DNA of 64,000 bases from Rehmannia glutinosa. Its lineage: Eukaryota > Streptophyta > Magnoliopsida > Lamiales > Orobanchaceae. Position 1 is the stretch's first letter, and every line of letters starts with the position of its first letter. Under the pieces are notes generated by a model. The model was given only the letters and a program-made list of their open reading frames with translations. It was not told the origin of the DNA and made no database searches. The DNA lies in NCBI GenBank assembly GCA_016081115.2, contig CM071924.1, positions 91,030,616-91,094,615 on the forward strand. The letters run 5' to 3'. A program made the position numbers and the translations under genes. Shown here piece by piece: positions 25,495 to 36,088 of this stretch.

Positions 25495-25636
25495 ACTTGT
25501 ATGAGAACACCTCGTGGGTATTGTTACTGAGACGGATCATACATGTAGCTAGAATTCAAACCCAAACTCAAACCCATAAAAAAATCCATGTATTTTGTGC
25601 TTTGTATGATCCGTCTCATGATACTATCTCACGTAA
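25495..25636. mobile_element. Mutator-type MITE, relative of the one at 13302
   Basis: The left end AAACTTGTATGAGAACACC and the right end ATGATACTATCTCAC match, in reverse order, the ends of the 13302-13473 MITE (shared CTTGTATGAGA, GAGACGGATCATAC and GAGATAGT). Exact ends and target duplication are unclear. Confidence 0.55.
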
Positions 25637-26149
25637 TTAGACTACATCCCAAAAGAATTGCCCAAGTTTAAAATAATATAAATAAGTGATCATCGATAGT
25701 TTAAAAGATGTCATGTTACTAATATTGGTCGGGACTAGAAATTTTTGTATAGTTCACTCAATTAAATTATCTGATTGGAATTGAGTTGAACAACTCTGCA
25801 CGATTCACTCAAATGTCTGGTTCACCTCCACGAGCTCGAATTTTGCTGACACGAATTCATTAGGGCTTGTTAGGGAAAATGAAGTGGCTGGATCAAGATC
25901 TAATAAGAGAAGCGCCATAAAACAATCTCGAACCTTTCAATTTTCATAGTATTGCCCTAAATGTGGTCGTTGGTGTGGTATTTATAGTCATGGTTCAGAA
26001 GACGTGGCTTTCTTAGGTCAACGTGTTGCACACTTCATGTAGTGTTAAATGCGTGAGGCTTTCTAGCTGAGTTCGTAATAGGGTGAAAGTTCTTTTGAAA
26101 AGATGTGAATCTTCGCCTGCAGATTATCAACCTTTTTAATGAGTATGTA
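25637..26149. other. Unassigned spacer
   Basis: No gene, repeat or terminus was recognised between the MITE and Helitron 3. No open frame of note. Confidence 0.5.
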
Positions 26150-27552
26150 CTAGCTTTTTACCCGTGCGATGCACGTGATACAAATTTTACATGTTCTTAT
26201 TTTTTATTTTACAAAATATAAATTTATGGTATCTATTTTTTAAATAAATAGTGATGGTAAAAGGTTTAAAATTTTAAAAGAATATTAAAAATATAAAAAT
26301 AGTTATTTTGAATATAAGATTAATTAAAATAAATTAATTATTATAAATTACAAAAAAAATGCTCGAAATGTTTGGTTGTGTGAATATAAATTATATCAAT
26401 TTATAGAACATGTTTATCTATAAGAAGTTAAAAGTTTGGGAAAAAAAATTAATTACCCAATGTTGATTTTTCTAACTACTCCAATGCTGAATATTTAATA
26501 AATTATATTTTCAATACAATCAATAGTAAAATCATTTCAAATTCTAATATTTTTTGGGGTTTAGAAAGCTAAATGATTGTCAAAACTATTAAAAACATTA
26601 AACAAAAACCATGTTTTATATTTAGCAACACAATTTTTAACAGATTAACTATTTCAAAAATAGACTATTTTATTTTTATATATACACACATATAAAAAAA
26701 TATCAAATAGACAAATTCATATCTAATTCCAAATGTACAAATTTCAAACTTGAATACCAAAATTTGGTGATAAATAGAAAACATAATTTCTATTAAAATG
26801 AAAACTACATTAATATATAAGAAAATAATTTTCTATATATAAAATGCTATTATCAATATAATTTCATATTAAATAAATTTTAAGTTTCTTCTTACATAAA
26901 TGTATTAATATTGTTTATGGATATATGTGATATATGGAATTTGGATACATATTTTGAGATATTTTCTCAATCAAAATAAGTATTTTTAATTGAACTTAAT
27001 CAATTTAAATATAAATATAATTATTAAAAAATATGCTAAGCCCAAATAAAAACTATATAAATATCATAAATAATTAAATATATGAATATACAAAATTGAT
27101 GCATAATAGCCCAAATGCATATTTTTTAAAGCTCATTATTATTTTTGAAATAATGACTAAATATTTCTTATATTTTTTATTTATTAGATTTTTATTTTAT
27201 ATATGTATATTGTAATATGAGTGTCAAATTAAAGATCGTAAAACATTGATTAATTTGATATATTATTCATCAAAAAAATGGATCAAAAACGAAAAAAGTT
27301 ATTAATTTTTTTGTTAAAAAAAAGATATATATACAATAATTAATGAAGTAAAAATATATTTGGAAAATTAATTTTACATAATTTTATTATTTTGTATCAT
27401 TTTAAAAATTGATTATTTAAAGAAAGTTGACTACCAAAAATAATTGAATACCAAATATTTTTCACGAACTACTATTTATAGCACAAAAAAATGGGCGGGA
27501 AAATCTTCCCATTCTATTTCCAGAAGCGTCTCTTATTATATATATATATAGA
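26150..27552 (-). mobile_element. Helitron 3, complete non-autonomous element
   Basis: On the minus strand it starts TCTATATATATATATAATAA at 27552 and ends with a CGTGC-ATC-GCACG hairpin plus CTAG at 26153-26150. The flanking bases are A before the TC and T after the CTAG, the exact A/T insertion site of the family. It is 1403 bp, AT-rich and non-coding. Its 5' 40 bp match the start of Helitron 2 (AATAAGAGACGCTTCTGGAA). Confidence 0.85.
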
Positions 27553-28263
27553 TATGTCTTACATTCAAGATTACGCATGATTATACACGAAAGATTCTTT
27601 TTTGGCTTTATCTTTATTTCACTAGATTATGATATGCTTATTACTCAATTAGTTTGAAACATTTATGGTTAATATTTTGGCATCTTTACACATACCACGA
27701 GTCACCCGTTTTCAATCTTAGTATCCTTTGTTTAAATCTTAAAAATAAAATTTAAAATATAAAATTGATAAAAGTATATTTAAAAACATTCATATTGAAG
27801 AGTATATATGATCACGTGAGTAGGGGATGACAATTTTGACCCGCGACGCCATGTTTGGGTCGACTTGTCTTGTGACCCATAGCTGGGCGGGTATGGGTAT
27901 TACATGTGCCCCGTCAAATATGTTTATTTTTTAAAATATATTTGATTTATATTTTACAAATATAATATATATTATAATGTACAATTATTGTGTATTTAAT
28001 ATTATATATAATTTCTATAAATAAAATACATTAATAAAATAAAAGACAACGTGAAAAAATAAAGTGAAATAGGCATCTGAACTGTAAATCAAAGACATTT
28101 CCTGGATCACATGTACATTATTGAGAGTATCTCTTAGAATAGATACATACAAACTTATTTAATTGCTCGAAAGCATTATTAAATTTATTACATGTCTAAT
28201 AACACCACCACTACTTTATTCGTCGTGGTAAACATGTTTTATTTCTTCTTGAAATTAATAATT
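27553..28263. other. Spacer downstream of the protease inhibitor gene
   Basis: Mostly AT-rich. A GC-richer patch at 27825-27920 (GGGGATGACAATTTTGACCC) looks like one end of a hAT-type MITE, but I found no partner end. A minus-strand AATAAA (TTTATT at 28238-28243) lies about 20 bp after the inhibitor stop codon and is its likely poly(A) signal. Confidence 0.45.
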
Positions 28264-28907
28264 TTAACCAATAGTAGGAGTGCGAATCACCACGCCATAG
28301 TCGTTAACCCAAACCCAGACACGATCGCACCTGAAGTCTCTAGTCACTGGAGTTCCATCTTTCAAAACAATTGCATTCACATTCCGATTCTGCTTCTCTA
28401 TCACCGCCGCCGCTTCCTCTCCGTTTTTGCCCACCAACTCCGGCCACGAATTCTTGCCTATACCAAATTAAACATATATATAATGAATATGTATTAAAAA
28501 TACATGCAACTCAAAATAATAATCACTATAACAAAATTCTAATTCACCGACAGAAATGATTTTGTTACTAAATTTCACAGTTACATACATAACTTACGTA
28601 ATAAAAAATATTGTTTTCCTTCAAATTATATCGACAAATTACCGACAGATCACTGATAATTTTTAAATTCACTGACAGAAATATTATATGTATATATATT
28701 TACCAATAATTTTAAATTATGTAGGTAAATACTTACCTACATATTTTTCCGTAAGTAAACTTATTTCAACATTAACTACAAAAATAATAATATAATTATA
28801 AAATAAAAAAATATAAAACATTATTGGTCCCTCATATATAGTTGAGGAAAGCCAAGACAAAGAAGAATTAAAGAGGAGACATGATTCTTGCCTGGACAAT
28901 CTGCCAT
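28264..28907 (-). CDS. Potato type I serine protease inhibitor
   Basis: A host gene in two exons: 28892-28907 (MADCPG start) and 28264-28457, giving 69 residues, the usual size of the family. The protein is small and non-glycosylated in type, and inhibits serine proteases by a rigid exposed loop. Typical motifs are KNSWPELVGKNGEEA, the loop TPVTRDF and RCDRVWVWVN, ending RTPTIG. By alignment with barley CI-2 (P1 Met59) the P1 residue is Arg, suggesting trypsin-like targets. The Cys of MADC and of RCD are placed for the known single disulfide. The intron (28458-28891) begins GCAAGA and ends TATAG, a GC-AG intron joining in frame. No signal peptide, so it is probably cytosolic or vacuolar by other routes; such genes are often wound-induced, which the sequence does not test. 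It is the only intact frame of a known host family here. Confidence 0.92.
28525..28740. repeat. CACTA-like repeat fragment in the inhibitor intron
   Basis: Starts near CACTATAACAAAATTCT and carries repeated short words (CACCGACAGAAAT, TACCGACAGATC, CACTGACAGAAAT), the style of CACTA subterminal repeats. The opposite terminus was not found, so it is a candidate remnant only. Confidence 0.35.
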
Positions 28908-28968
28908 ATTTACTTCTGGTGCTGCTAATTATGTTATAACTTATAAGCAATTTTTGAGGATAGATTGT

Positions 28969-28977
28969 TATATATAA
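28969..28977 (-). promoter_or_regulatory. Probable TATA box of the inhibitor gene
   Basis: Reads TTATATATAA in context on the minus strand, about 62 bp before the ATG. This leaves a leader of about 30-35 nt, a plausible plant promoter layout. Confidence 0.5.
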
Positions 28978-29530
28978 ACGATATGAATGCACGTATATAT
29001 AGAGTGGAGGGACACATATATCCGCCGATTTTCTTGAATGCTGACGTGTATATTAACCTGTATCTATCTAACTGGGTTTGCTTGTCAACAGTCATCTTTG
29101 ACATTATTACCTTATTCTTCAAGAGGGGGCCGACCCAAAACTTTGAGATATATATGTACACAAAAAACGTTGATACTAATTAATGAATTATCTTTACTAC
29201 AGATTTGACTTTTGGTCGGTCTAACTCTATCCCCTAATCAGTAATATGACAATTTATTTATTTTGATTATTTTTGGCTTGTGGGAGAATCAGGGTGGAGT
29301 TTATGCCACCCATGTGTACATTACCCAACTCCACACAAATAATGACACATGTCACTTATTGCTATCGTTGCCAAATATATTTTGATATGGGCAAGCCATC
29401 TAACAATTTAACAGAAAATTATGGAAAAATTTATTGTTTTTCAAAAGCTATTTTATTTGCAAAATGCAAAATGGATTTCAAATTTATCAAAAATTATGAT
29501 TTTATTAAAAATTATGATTCCGCCAAAATT

Positions 29531-29543
29531 TGGTATCAGAGCC
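29531..29543 (+). promoter_or_regulatory. tRNA-Met primer binding site of the pararetrovirus
   Basis: TGGTATCAGAGCC matches the complement of the 3' end of initiator tRNA-Met, which primes minus-strand synthesis in Caulimoviridae. It lies 53 bp before the first ORF, the expected place in the leader. Confidence 0.85.
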
Positions 29544-29595
29544 GTGTATACGGTTCTAAAAATTAAAATTATTTTGTTTAAATTAATTTTAAAAC

Positions 29596-29808
29596 ATGCC
29601 TGAATTAACTCTAGATAGGGAGATTGAACTCCTAAATAAAGAAAAGCAAGAATTGATTATTCAAGCTAGGTGTTTAAATGAAATTTTAAGATCTCGATCG
29701 AGAAATCAAGATCCGATATTAGAAGATCGTCAGATCTATGCTAATAGAATAAATATCATTAATGATTATCTTATGCAATTAAGAAATCTTAATGGACGAC
29801 GAACCTAA
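29596..29808 (+). CDS. Small first ORF of the pararetrovirus
   Basis: An open 70-residue frame rich in charged residues and predicted to be helical (LTLDREIELLNKEKQEL). It occupies the position of small leader-proximal ORFs such as ORF VII of caulimoviruses, whose role is unclear. It overlaps the movement protein start by 17 nt. I see no similarity beyond position and size. Confidence 0.55.
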   Translation: MPELTLDREIELLNKEKQELIIQARCLNEILRSRSRNQDPILEDRQIYANRINIINDYLMQLRNLNGRRT

Positions 29809-30724
29809 ACAGTCAGATTTTTCTGAAGATCAGCAAATTATTTTTGAAGAACATACTGAAGGATTTTATTCTAGTATTATCTTTAAACAAGAAAAACTTT
29901 CTAAGATCGCAGCCACTCAGCTAGATCTGAAAAGAGAGCAAGTTTTCAATTTACCAAAATTTATTCCAAAAATGATGAATAATATTTTGAAAAGGAAAAA
30001 TGAAATATTTTACTGTGTTTCTAGTAAGGAAATGCATATTGATATTTCAGATACTACTGGTAGTGTTTATTTACCATTAATTACTCGTGAAGAAATTAAC
30101 AATAAATTAGCCAGTATTCCTGGTGATATCCGTTCAAAAATTAGTGTTTTACGTCTTGGAGCGATTAAAATACTAATCAAAGCAGAGTTTAGAGAAGGGA
30201 TTGATTCTCCCATAAAGATGGCCTTAATTGATAATTGAATTAGGGATAGAAAAGATTGCATCTTAGGTGCCGCTCAAGGCAACTTAATTTACAATAAATT
30301 TATGTTCACAATTTATTCTAAGTTTGGATTGAGTTTAACAACCAAGAACTTAGATCAAGTCTTAAGTTTCATACATAAGTTTGAGAGATCAGATTTAATG
30401 GACAAAGGCGATAAAGTATTTAGCATAACCTATCTTGTAGGATATGCATTAACCAATAGTCATCATAGTATTGATTATAAGAAAAAATAATATATTGAAA
30501 TAGATGATGTATTTTCTGATATTGGAAAGATTGAATAAACAAAGTTTTCTGAAATCACTCCTATAGAAAATTCTTGGGCTATTGATATAGCTAAAGGAAA
30601 ACGACTTATTGGTTCTAAACCAACATTTAGTCATCATAAACATTTAGGAGAACCCTCTAATAGAGAACTCCTAAAATCTATGTCTAAACGCATAGATCAA
30701 TATTCTGAAAATTTTGAAAAATGA
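29792..30724 (+). pseudogene. Pararetrovirus movement protein
   Basis: A frame of 310 codons with three in-frame stops at 30236, 30488 and 30536 but no frameshift. Size (CaMV protein is about 327 residues), position before the coat gene and a beta-rich centre (YCVSSKEMHIDISDTTG, then VYLPLITREEI) fit the 30K-type cell-to-cell movement proteins of Caulimoviridae. The stops rule out a full product. Confidence 0.7.
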
Positions 30725-30754
30725 AGAAAGTTCTTGGGGATTAATTTTCAGAAT

Positions 30755-31093
30755 ATGGCACTTCCAGAGATTAAGTCTTTGATTGAAAGTGTGCTCAGAA
30801 AAATTGGAGATCTCGAAAAAAGATTCGAATCTTTTGAAAAGAAAGAAGAACTTTTAAGACTTGAGCATCTTGAGATTGTTGTTGGTAAAATTATTCAAGA
30901 AATTTCTGATAAAATAGATAAAAGTAATTACATCTTTGAAAAACAAGATCCTTTAGTAAATAATATAGAAGGAGATATATTAAAAACAGTTAGTTTTAAA
31001 TATTCACCACCAAACCACCTTGTTGGTAACGCTGAATTAGGTTCATCAGGAAATCCAAATGCTTTGTCTTGGCCTTTCCAACTTAAAAAATGA
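30755..31093 (+). CDS. Coiled-coil virion-associated-type protein of the pararetrovirus
   Basis: An open frame of 112 codons from ATG 30755. Residues 1-60 are a strong heptad-type coiled coil (IESVLRKIGDLEKRFESFEKK) and the C-terminus is Pro/Asn-rich. In caulimoviruses the ORF III product at this place is a tetrameric coiled coil bound to the virion and needed for aphid transmission and movement. The stop codon overlaps the coat start (ATGA), as expected for a polycistronic viral RNA. Assignment rests on position, size and coiled coil. Confidence 0.6.
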   Translation: MALPEIKSLIESVLRKIGDLEKRFESFEKKEELLRLEHLEIVVGKIIQEISDKIDKSNYIFEKQDPLVNNIEGDILKTVSFKYSPPNHLVGNAELGSSGNPNALSWPFQLKK

Positions 31094-33991
31094 GTTTTTC
31101 TGGAAAACTTGAAACCTATTTTTGGAAACATATTCTTAATAATCAAGAAGAAATCAATGGCCTTGATCCAATTCAAGAACTTATCAGATATTATACAACA
31201 ACTTGAAGAAAAACCTTTTCTTAAAACACTTTTTAATCTTGATAGTAATACAGAAAAATGTTTTGTTCAAACTGGAGAAAGAGACTGGGAAACTGACAAT
31301 GATCAAGATGCCAGTGAAGATGAAAACCTAGATCAACCTCTAGGAAATTTCAGAATGAATAGACAACCTAAAGCAGAAGATGCGGAAGCATCTACTTCAA
31401 GGGATAAAAAGAGAAAAACACCAGAAGGTGTTAATTGGCCAAAAGAGCAAAGCAAAACTCCTGATAAAAAAGGAGGACAAATTCCTACACTCAATATAGA
31501 TGAGAAAATTGCACTTTTGGTCCCACCAGATTATAAGAGTTGCACTTTTGGTCCCACAATTTGCATTTTTGGTCCCAAACGATTTTTTAAGCACAATTAG
31601 TCCCATATGATTCAAAAGTTGCAATTTTAGTCCCAACACTAACTTTAAATGTTAATCGGCCGTTAACTCTATTCTTACGGGACCAAAAGTGCATTTTTTA
31701 GAAAATTAATTAAAAAAAGAAAAAAAATCTGAAAAATTATCAAACAATTTTAAAAATTATAACAAAATTTTAAAATTATTTTCAATTTATTAAAAAAGAT
31801 ATAAAAAGTCCAAAAAAATTAAAATCTAAAAAATAAAATATATATGATGATTTGTTAAAAAACAAAAATACTAAAAAAATGGAAATTATATTAAAATCCA
31901 AAAATTATAAAAATAAAATGTGGAAATTGTTGAAAATAAGTATAAATCTTTTTTTTAAATTGACATTTACTTTATATTTTTTTAAATATTTGAAATTCTA
32001 AAATTAAAAAATCAAAACACTTTTTAAAACTTCGAAAAATGTTTTAGAAAAATTTGGAAGTGTTTTTAAAAACTAACAGATTTTAATATCCTAATTTTGA
32101 AATAATGTTAAGACTTTTGAACAAATTTTGGATTTTTTAAAACAAAATTCATATTTTTGTTAATTGTTATATTTTTAAATAATTTTAGTTTTGTAAAAAA
32201 ATCAATGTTTTTACCCTTTTTGGAATTTTTAAAACAATCAGATTTTTTGGTTAATTTTTTCAAAATATTCTAGTTTCGCTTTTTAATCTATTTTTGATTT
32301 TTAGAAAATTTTCCAGATTTTTAATTTTATATTGAATTTATTTTTATTATTTGAAGTAGTTGTCGGTTTTTAACACAACTTTTAGTTCTTTAAACAAAAT
32401 TTTAGATTTTTGAAACACCATTTATTTTTAAAAGAAACCTTTTGAAAATAATATTGAGTTTTTATTTTAGTTTAGAATTTTAAAATATTTTAATATAAAT
32501 TTCAGATGTTTAAAACAGTGTATAGTTTTTTTTAAATAATTTTCACATTTCTTGTTTTTGTAATTTTTGGGATTTGAAAATAATTTCAATTATTTTAAAC
32601 AAATCATCATATTTTTGTATATTTTATTTTTTAGATTTTAATTTTTTTGGACTTTTTATATCTTTTTTAATAAATTGAAAATAATTTTAAATTTTTTTGT
32701 TATAATTTAAAATTGTTTGATAATTTTTCAGATTTTTTTCATTTTTTAATTAATTTTCGGAAAAAATGCACTTTTGGTCCCGTAAGAATAGAGTTAACGG
32801 CCAGTTAACTTTTCCGTTAGTGTTGGGACTAAAATTGCAACTTTTGAATCATATGGGACTAATTGCGCTTAAAAAAAATCGTTTGGGACCAAAAATGCAA
32901 CTATGGGACCAAAAGTGCAACTCATGTAATTTGGTGGGACTAAAAGTGCAATTTTCTCCAATATAGATTGTGTAACCAAAGAATCTGAAAGAAGAAATTT
33001 GATTGACGCCTGGGCAAGAGATATTAGTCTTCTTATCCAAACCAACCCAGATGCTTATGAAGAACCAAATACCCTTCTTTTGCTTATGGAGCATAAAACA
33101 ACAGGTATTGCTCAATCTATGGTAAAAAATACCACTTGGATAACTATAGGAAAAACTTCTAATATGATTTTTGAAGAAGTCATTAATAGTTTTTACACCA
33201 TGTTCCTTGGTATTAATTTAACAACTGAACTTGTTGAGGAAAAATTAATCGAGCAAGATATTGCCCGAATTAGATTAGCTAATATGATACTTTGTGATAT
33301 TTGTTTACTAGATGATTTTACTTGTGATTACGAGAAAAATCTTTACAAACTTCCTCAGGTTGAATATCCGTCTTTAGTTAGGCAATATATTAAAAAACTC
33401 CCTATTATAGGAGAAAGAGTTTTACAAGAATTTGAAAAACAAGCAAATGATGTAAAAATGTTTTCATTAGGATTTGCAGTACGCATTGCTAAAAAAGAAA
33501 TTGCATCAATTTGTGAGTTTTCTAGTAAGCAAAAAAGTTTAAAACGTTTTAACAAAAAATGTTGTGATAAATTAATAGAGGAAAAATCTACAGCTTATGG
33601 TTGTATTATTCCAAAGAAAAGTTATTTTAAGAAAAAATATAAAAGAAATTATAAATGAAAAAGGAAAAGAAAACCATTTAAACCGGGGAAATACTTTAGA
33701 AAGAAAGTCATTCCTAAAAATAATTCTAAAGACAAGAGTAAATTTTGTCCTAAAGGAAAAAAGAATTGCAGATGCTGGATTTACAATGAGCAAGGGCATT
33801 ATGCTAATGAATGTCCTAATATAAGAGATTATCCCCATAAGGTAAAACTTCTAAATGAAATTCTTGAATCATTTCCAGAATTTGAACCAATTGAAGATCT
33901 CTTTGATGAAGAAACAGAAGTTTTTACTTTTGAAACAATCATTGAATCAAATGAAAATAATTCAGATGATTCATCACAATTTTCAGATTGA
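31090..33991 (+). pseudogene. Pararetrovirus coat protein, split by a transposon
   Basis: The N-terminal part (31090-31501) starts at an ATG overlapping the upstream stop, shifts frame near 31150-31200, and has an acidic stretch (TDNDQDASEDENLDQ) and a Lys-rich stretch, as in CaMV coat precursors. A foldback element (31502-32958) follows. The main shell region resumes at 32969-33658, then a TGA stop (33656), then a basic segment and a zinc knuckle (CRCWIYNEQGHYANEC). The knuckle has Tyr where the second zinc-binding Cys of the CX2CX4HX4C pattern is expected. An acidic C-tail ends at 33991. It overlaps the start of pol. Confidence 0.85.
31502..32958. mobile_element. Foldback Mutator-like element in the coat gene
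   Basis: 1457 bp flanked by a perfect 10-bp duplication, CAATATAGAT (31492-31501 and 32959-32968). The ends GAGAAAATTGCACTTTTGGT and its inverse begin very long inverted repeats. I can follow pairing to at least about 31930 on the left and 32490 on the right, so most of the element could fold into one hairpin. Several GGGACCAAAA-type words repeat near each end. No coding capacity. Duplication size and long inverted repeats fit a non-autonomous MULE. Confidence 0.85.
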
Positions 33992-34430
33992 AGAAATTCC
34001 TTGGGAACATTTAGATTCTGATTTGGAACAAAACTGTATGGGAAACCGTACAAATCCAAATAGCATTTATATTAAAGGTCAGCTTAAATTTTCTGGATAT
34101 AAGCTAATCAATTTACACTATTATGTAGATACAGGTGCAAGTTTGTGCATAGCAAGTAAATATGTTATTCCTGAAGAACATTGGGAACTTGCACCATACC
34201 CCATAAAGGTAAAAGTTGCAAATGGCGAAACAATTCTAATTGATAAAGTCTGTAAAGACATAAAAATTAGAATTACAGGAGAAATTTTTCATATTCCAGC
34301 CATTTATCAACAAGAATCGGGTATTGACCTTATTCTTGGAAATAATTTATGTCAATTATATGAACCTTTCATACAATTCACAGATAGAATAAGCTTTACT
34401 CTTGATAATGAACCAATTATCATCGCTAAG

Positions 34431-36088
34431 TGATAGGTGTGAGTTTTGCATGTATTTTGAGGTATAAATATGACTAAAATGGTGATTAAACATGCAATAA
34501 CGTGTATGAAATGGTATATATTCGCTCTTTGTGGAAAAAGATATTACGCTTGCTTGTTTTGTAGGAATTTAACGATATTTGGAGTGATTTTGTGACAAAT
34601 ACGAGCATTGCTACCTAGAATCATCAAGAATCGAGCGATTACACCCAATTGGAAGCCAACTATGTGGAGTCTAGAGTCATAGTGATGAGTCGTGTGTCAA
34701 AAGAAGCATGGATGATCAAACAACAAGGAGATTTATCTCAAGGAACATCCAAACGCGTATGGAATTTACAGCACTGGCAGGGTTTAGTATTTTGGCCATA
34801 ACTCTCTCTACAAAATTGATATTGAGGTGATTCAAGTGGCTATGGAAAGCTAAGAGAGAGGGCTACAACCCTTCTTAAGACCCCGCAAGCAAATTCGGAC
34901 GTTTAGGTGGCGCACGGGTAACCCGTGCGTGGACGCACGACCCGTGCGCCCTACAGAGACTGGATGTTTTCTATAGGATGGCGCACGGGTAGACCGTGCG
35001 TGGGTGCACGACCCGTGCGTGCTACAGAGACTGGGTGTTTTCTACGAAATGGCGCACGGGTAGCCCGTGCGTGGGCGCACGACCCGTGCGTGCTTGCAGA
35101 AAACTCCAAAAATGACAGCAAATTGACCTAGACTTCCAAAAGGGTATAAATACCACTTCTTGGGGCGCACACCAGGGGAGGAAAGGCTGGGAATACACCC
35201 AAGAACACAAGAAACACATCAATTTCATCAAGGAAGAATCAAGGGAAGAATCGGGTTGAATCGGAGCTTGAGGATTGAAGATTAATCGAGAGATTATCCA
35301 TTTCCCTAAGTTTTCTCATTCTTTGTGCTTTAATCTTTCATTTTAGCTTCTTATGAATATGAACAATTTGTCTATGAGTTGTTTATTTGTAATGGGTAGC
35401 TAAACATCTTGTGATTTCCGGGTTTTGGAAGTAGATTAATTGAACTCTTATTGAATGTTTTAATCTTAGTTGAAGTTATTGTCTTGAAGCCTATTTGAGT
35501 ACTTTGAGCTTATTCTTGTTTTATCACTTGGCCAATGATTTAACTTGTTTGATATATTGATTCATAATTCGAGAGATGAGTTTCAATATTAGATCTTGAG
35601 TACTTGACATGAATATTTGCATGAATCGAGAGGTTTGTAGATGTTTGTGAGGATATTTGATCTTTGGTGCTTTTGGGAGTTGTATATCTATTGTTGAGTA
35701 GAGATGCTAGCAAAGATATTTCAATCTACGTTTTATATGCATCTCGAGAGGGAGGATAAAATATCGTGGTGATCGTCTTATAGGTATATTGATAATAACT
35801 TTGGCTTTGATTAAATCGGACAACAAGAGGAATATTAATCGAAACCATAACCTGGGAATCCGTTTTATTCTCTTGATAATTCCATTATTTTTCATCTTGT
35901 GTTTTTGTGGTTATTCTTGTCTTTACCTCCACAACAATCATCAAATTAAGATCGTCTAAATAAAAATAAAACTATTTGGTTCAATACTTAGCGCACTAAT
36001 TTATTAGTCTCTGTGGATACGACCTTGCTTACCCTATTCTATAAACTACACCGTACACTTGCGGTGAAGATAAAAATATAGGCGAACA
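34431..36088 (+). mobile_element. Solo LTR, Athila-like Ty3/gypsy type
   Basis: A 1658-bp block with TG (TGATAGGTGTGAG) and CA (GGCGAACA) ends and a perfect 5-bp duplication, CTAAG (34426-34430 and 36089-36093). The 3' portion (GTCTCTGTGGATACGACC, then ACACTTGCGGTGAA) is the style of plant Athila-type LTRs; orientation is taken from this. No internal domain remains, so it arose by LTR-LTR recombination. Read backwards or forwards it holds no long gene; short frames at 34925-35131 come from the tandem repeat. Confidence 0.85.
34909..35110 (+). repeat. Three 71-bp tandem repeats with palindromic cores
   Basis: Units start at 34909, 34980 and 35051, exactly 71 bp apart. Each begins GGCGCACGGGT-A-NCCGTGCG, an imperfect palindrome, and contains a second GCACGACCCGTGCG palindrome and CTACAGAGACTGG. 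The third unit is cut short after TGCTTGCAGA. GC content is much higher than the surroundings. Confidence 0.85.

Noticed and set aside
27825..27920. Complete hAT MITE
   Set aside because: Only one end-like word was seen; no inverted partner or duplication.
28192..28559. Plus-strand frames of 62-101 residues over the inhibitor gene
   Set aside because: They are antisense to the protease inhibitor exon, whose minus-strand translation matches its family throughout.
29531..29543. tRNA-like word TGGTATCAGAGCC as a tRNA gene
   Set aside because: It is the complement of a tRNA 3' end at a primer site; no cloverleaf surrounds it.
34909..35110. Regularly spaced palindromic repeats resembling a CRISPR array
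   Set aside because: Units are contiguous 71-bp tandem copies, not repeats with unique spacers, and lie in a plant LTR.
34925..35131. 68-residue open frame in the solo LTR
   Set aside because: Arises from the 71-bp repeats, whose translation repeats itself; no coding signature.
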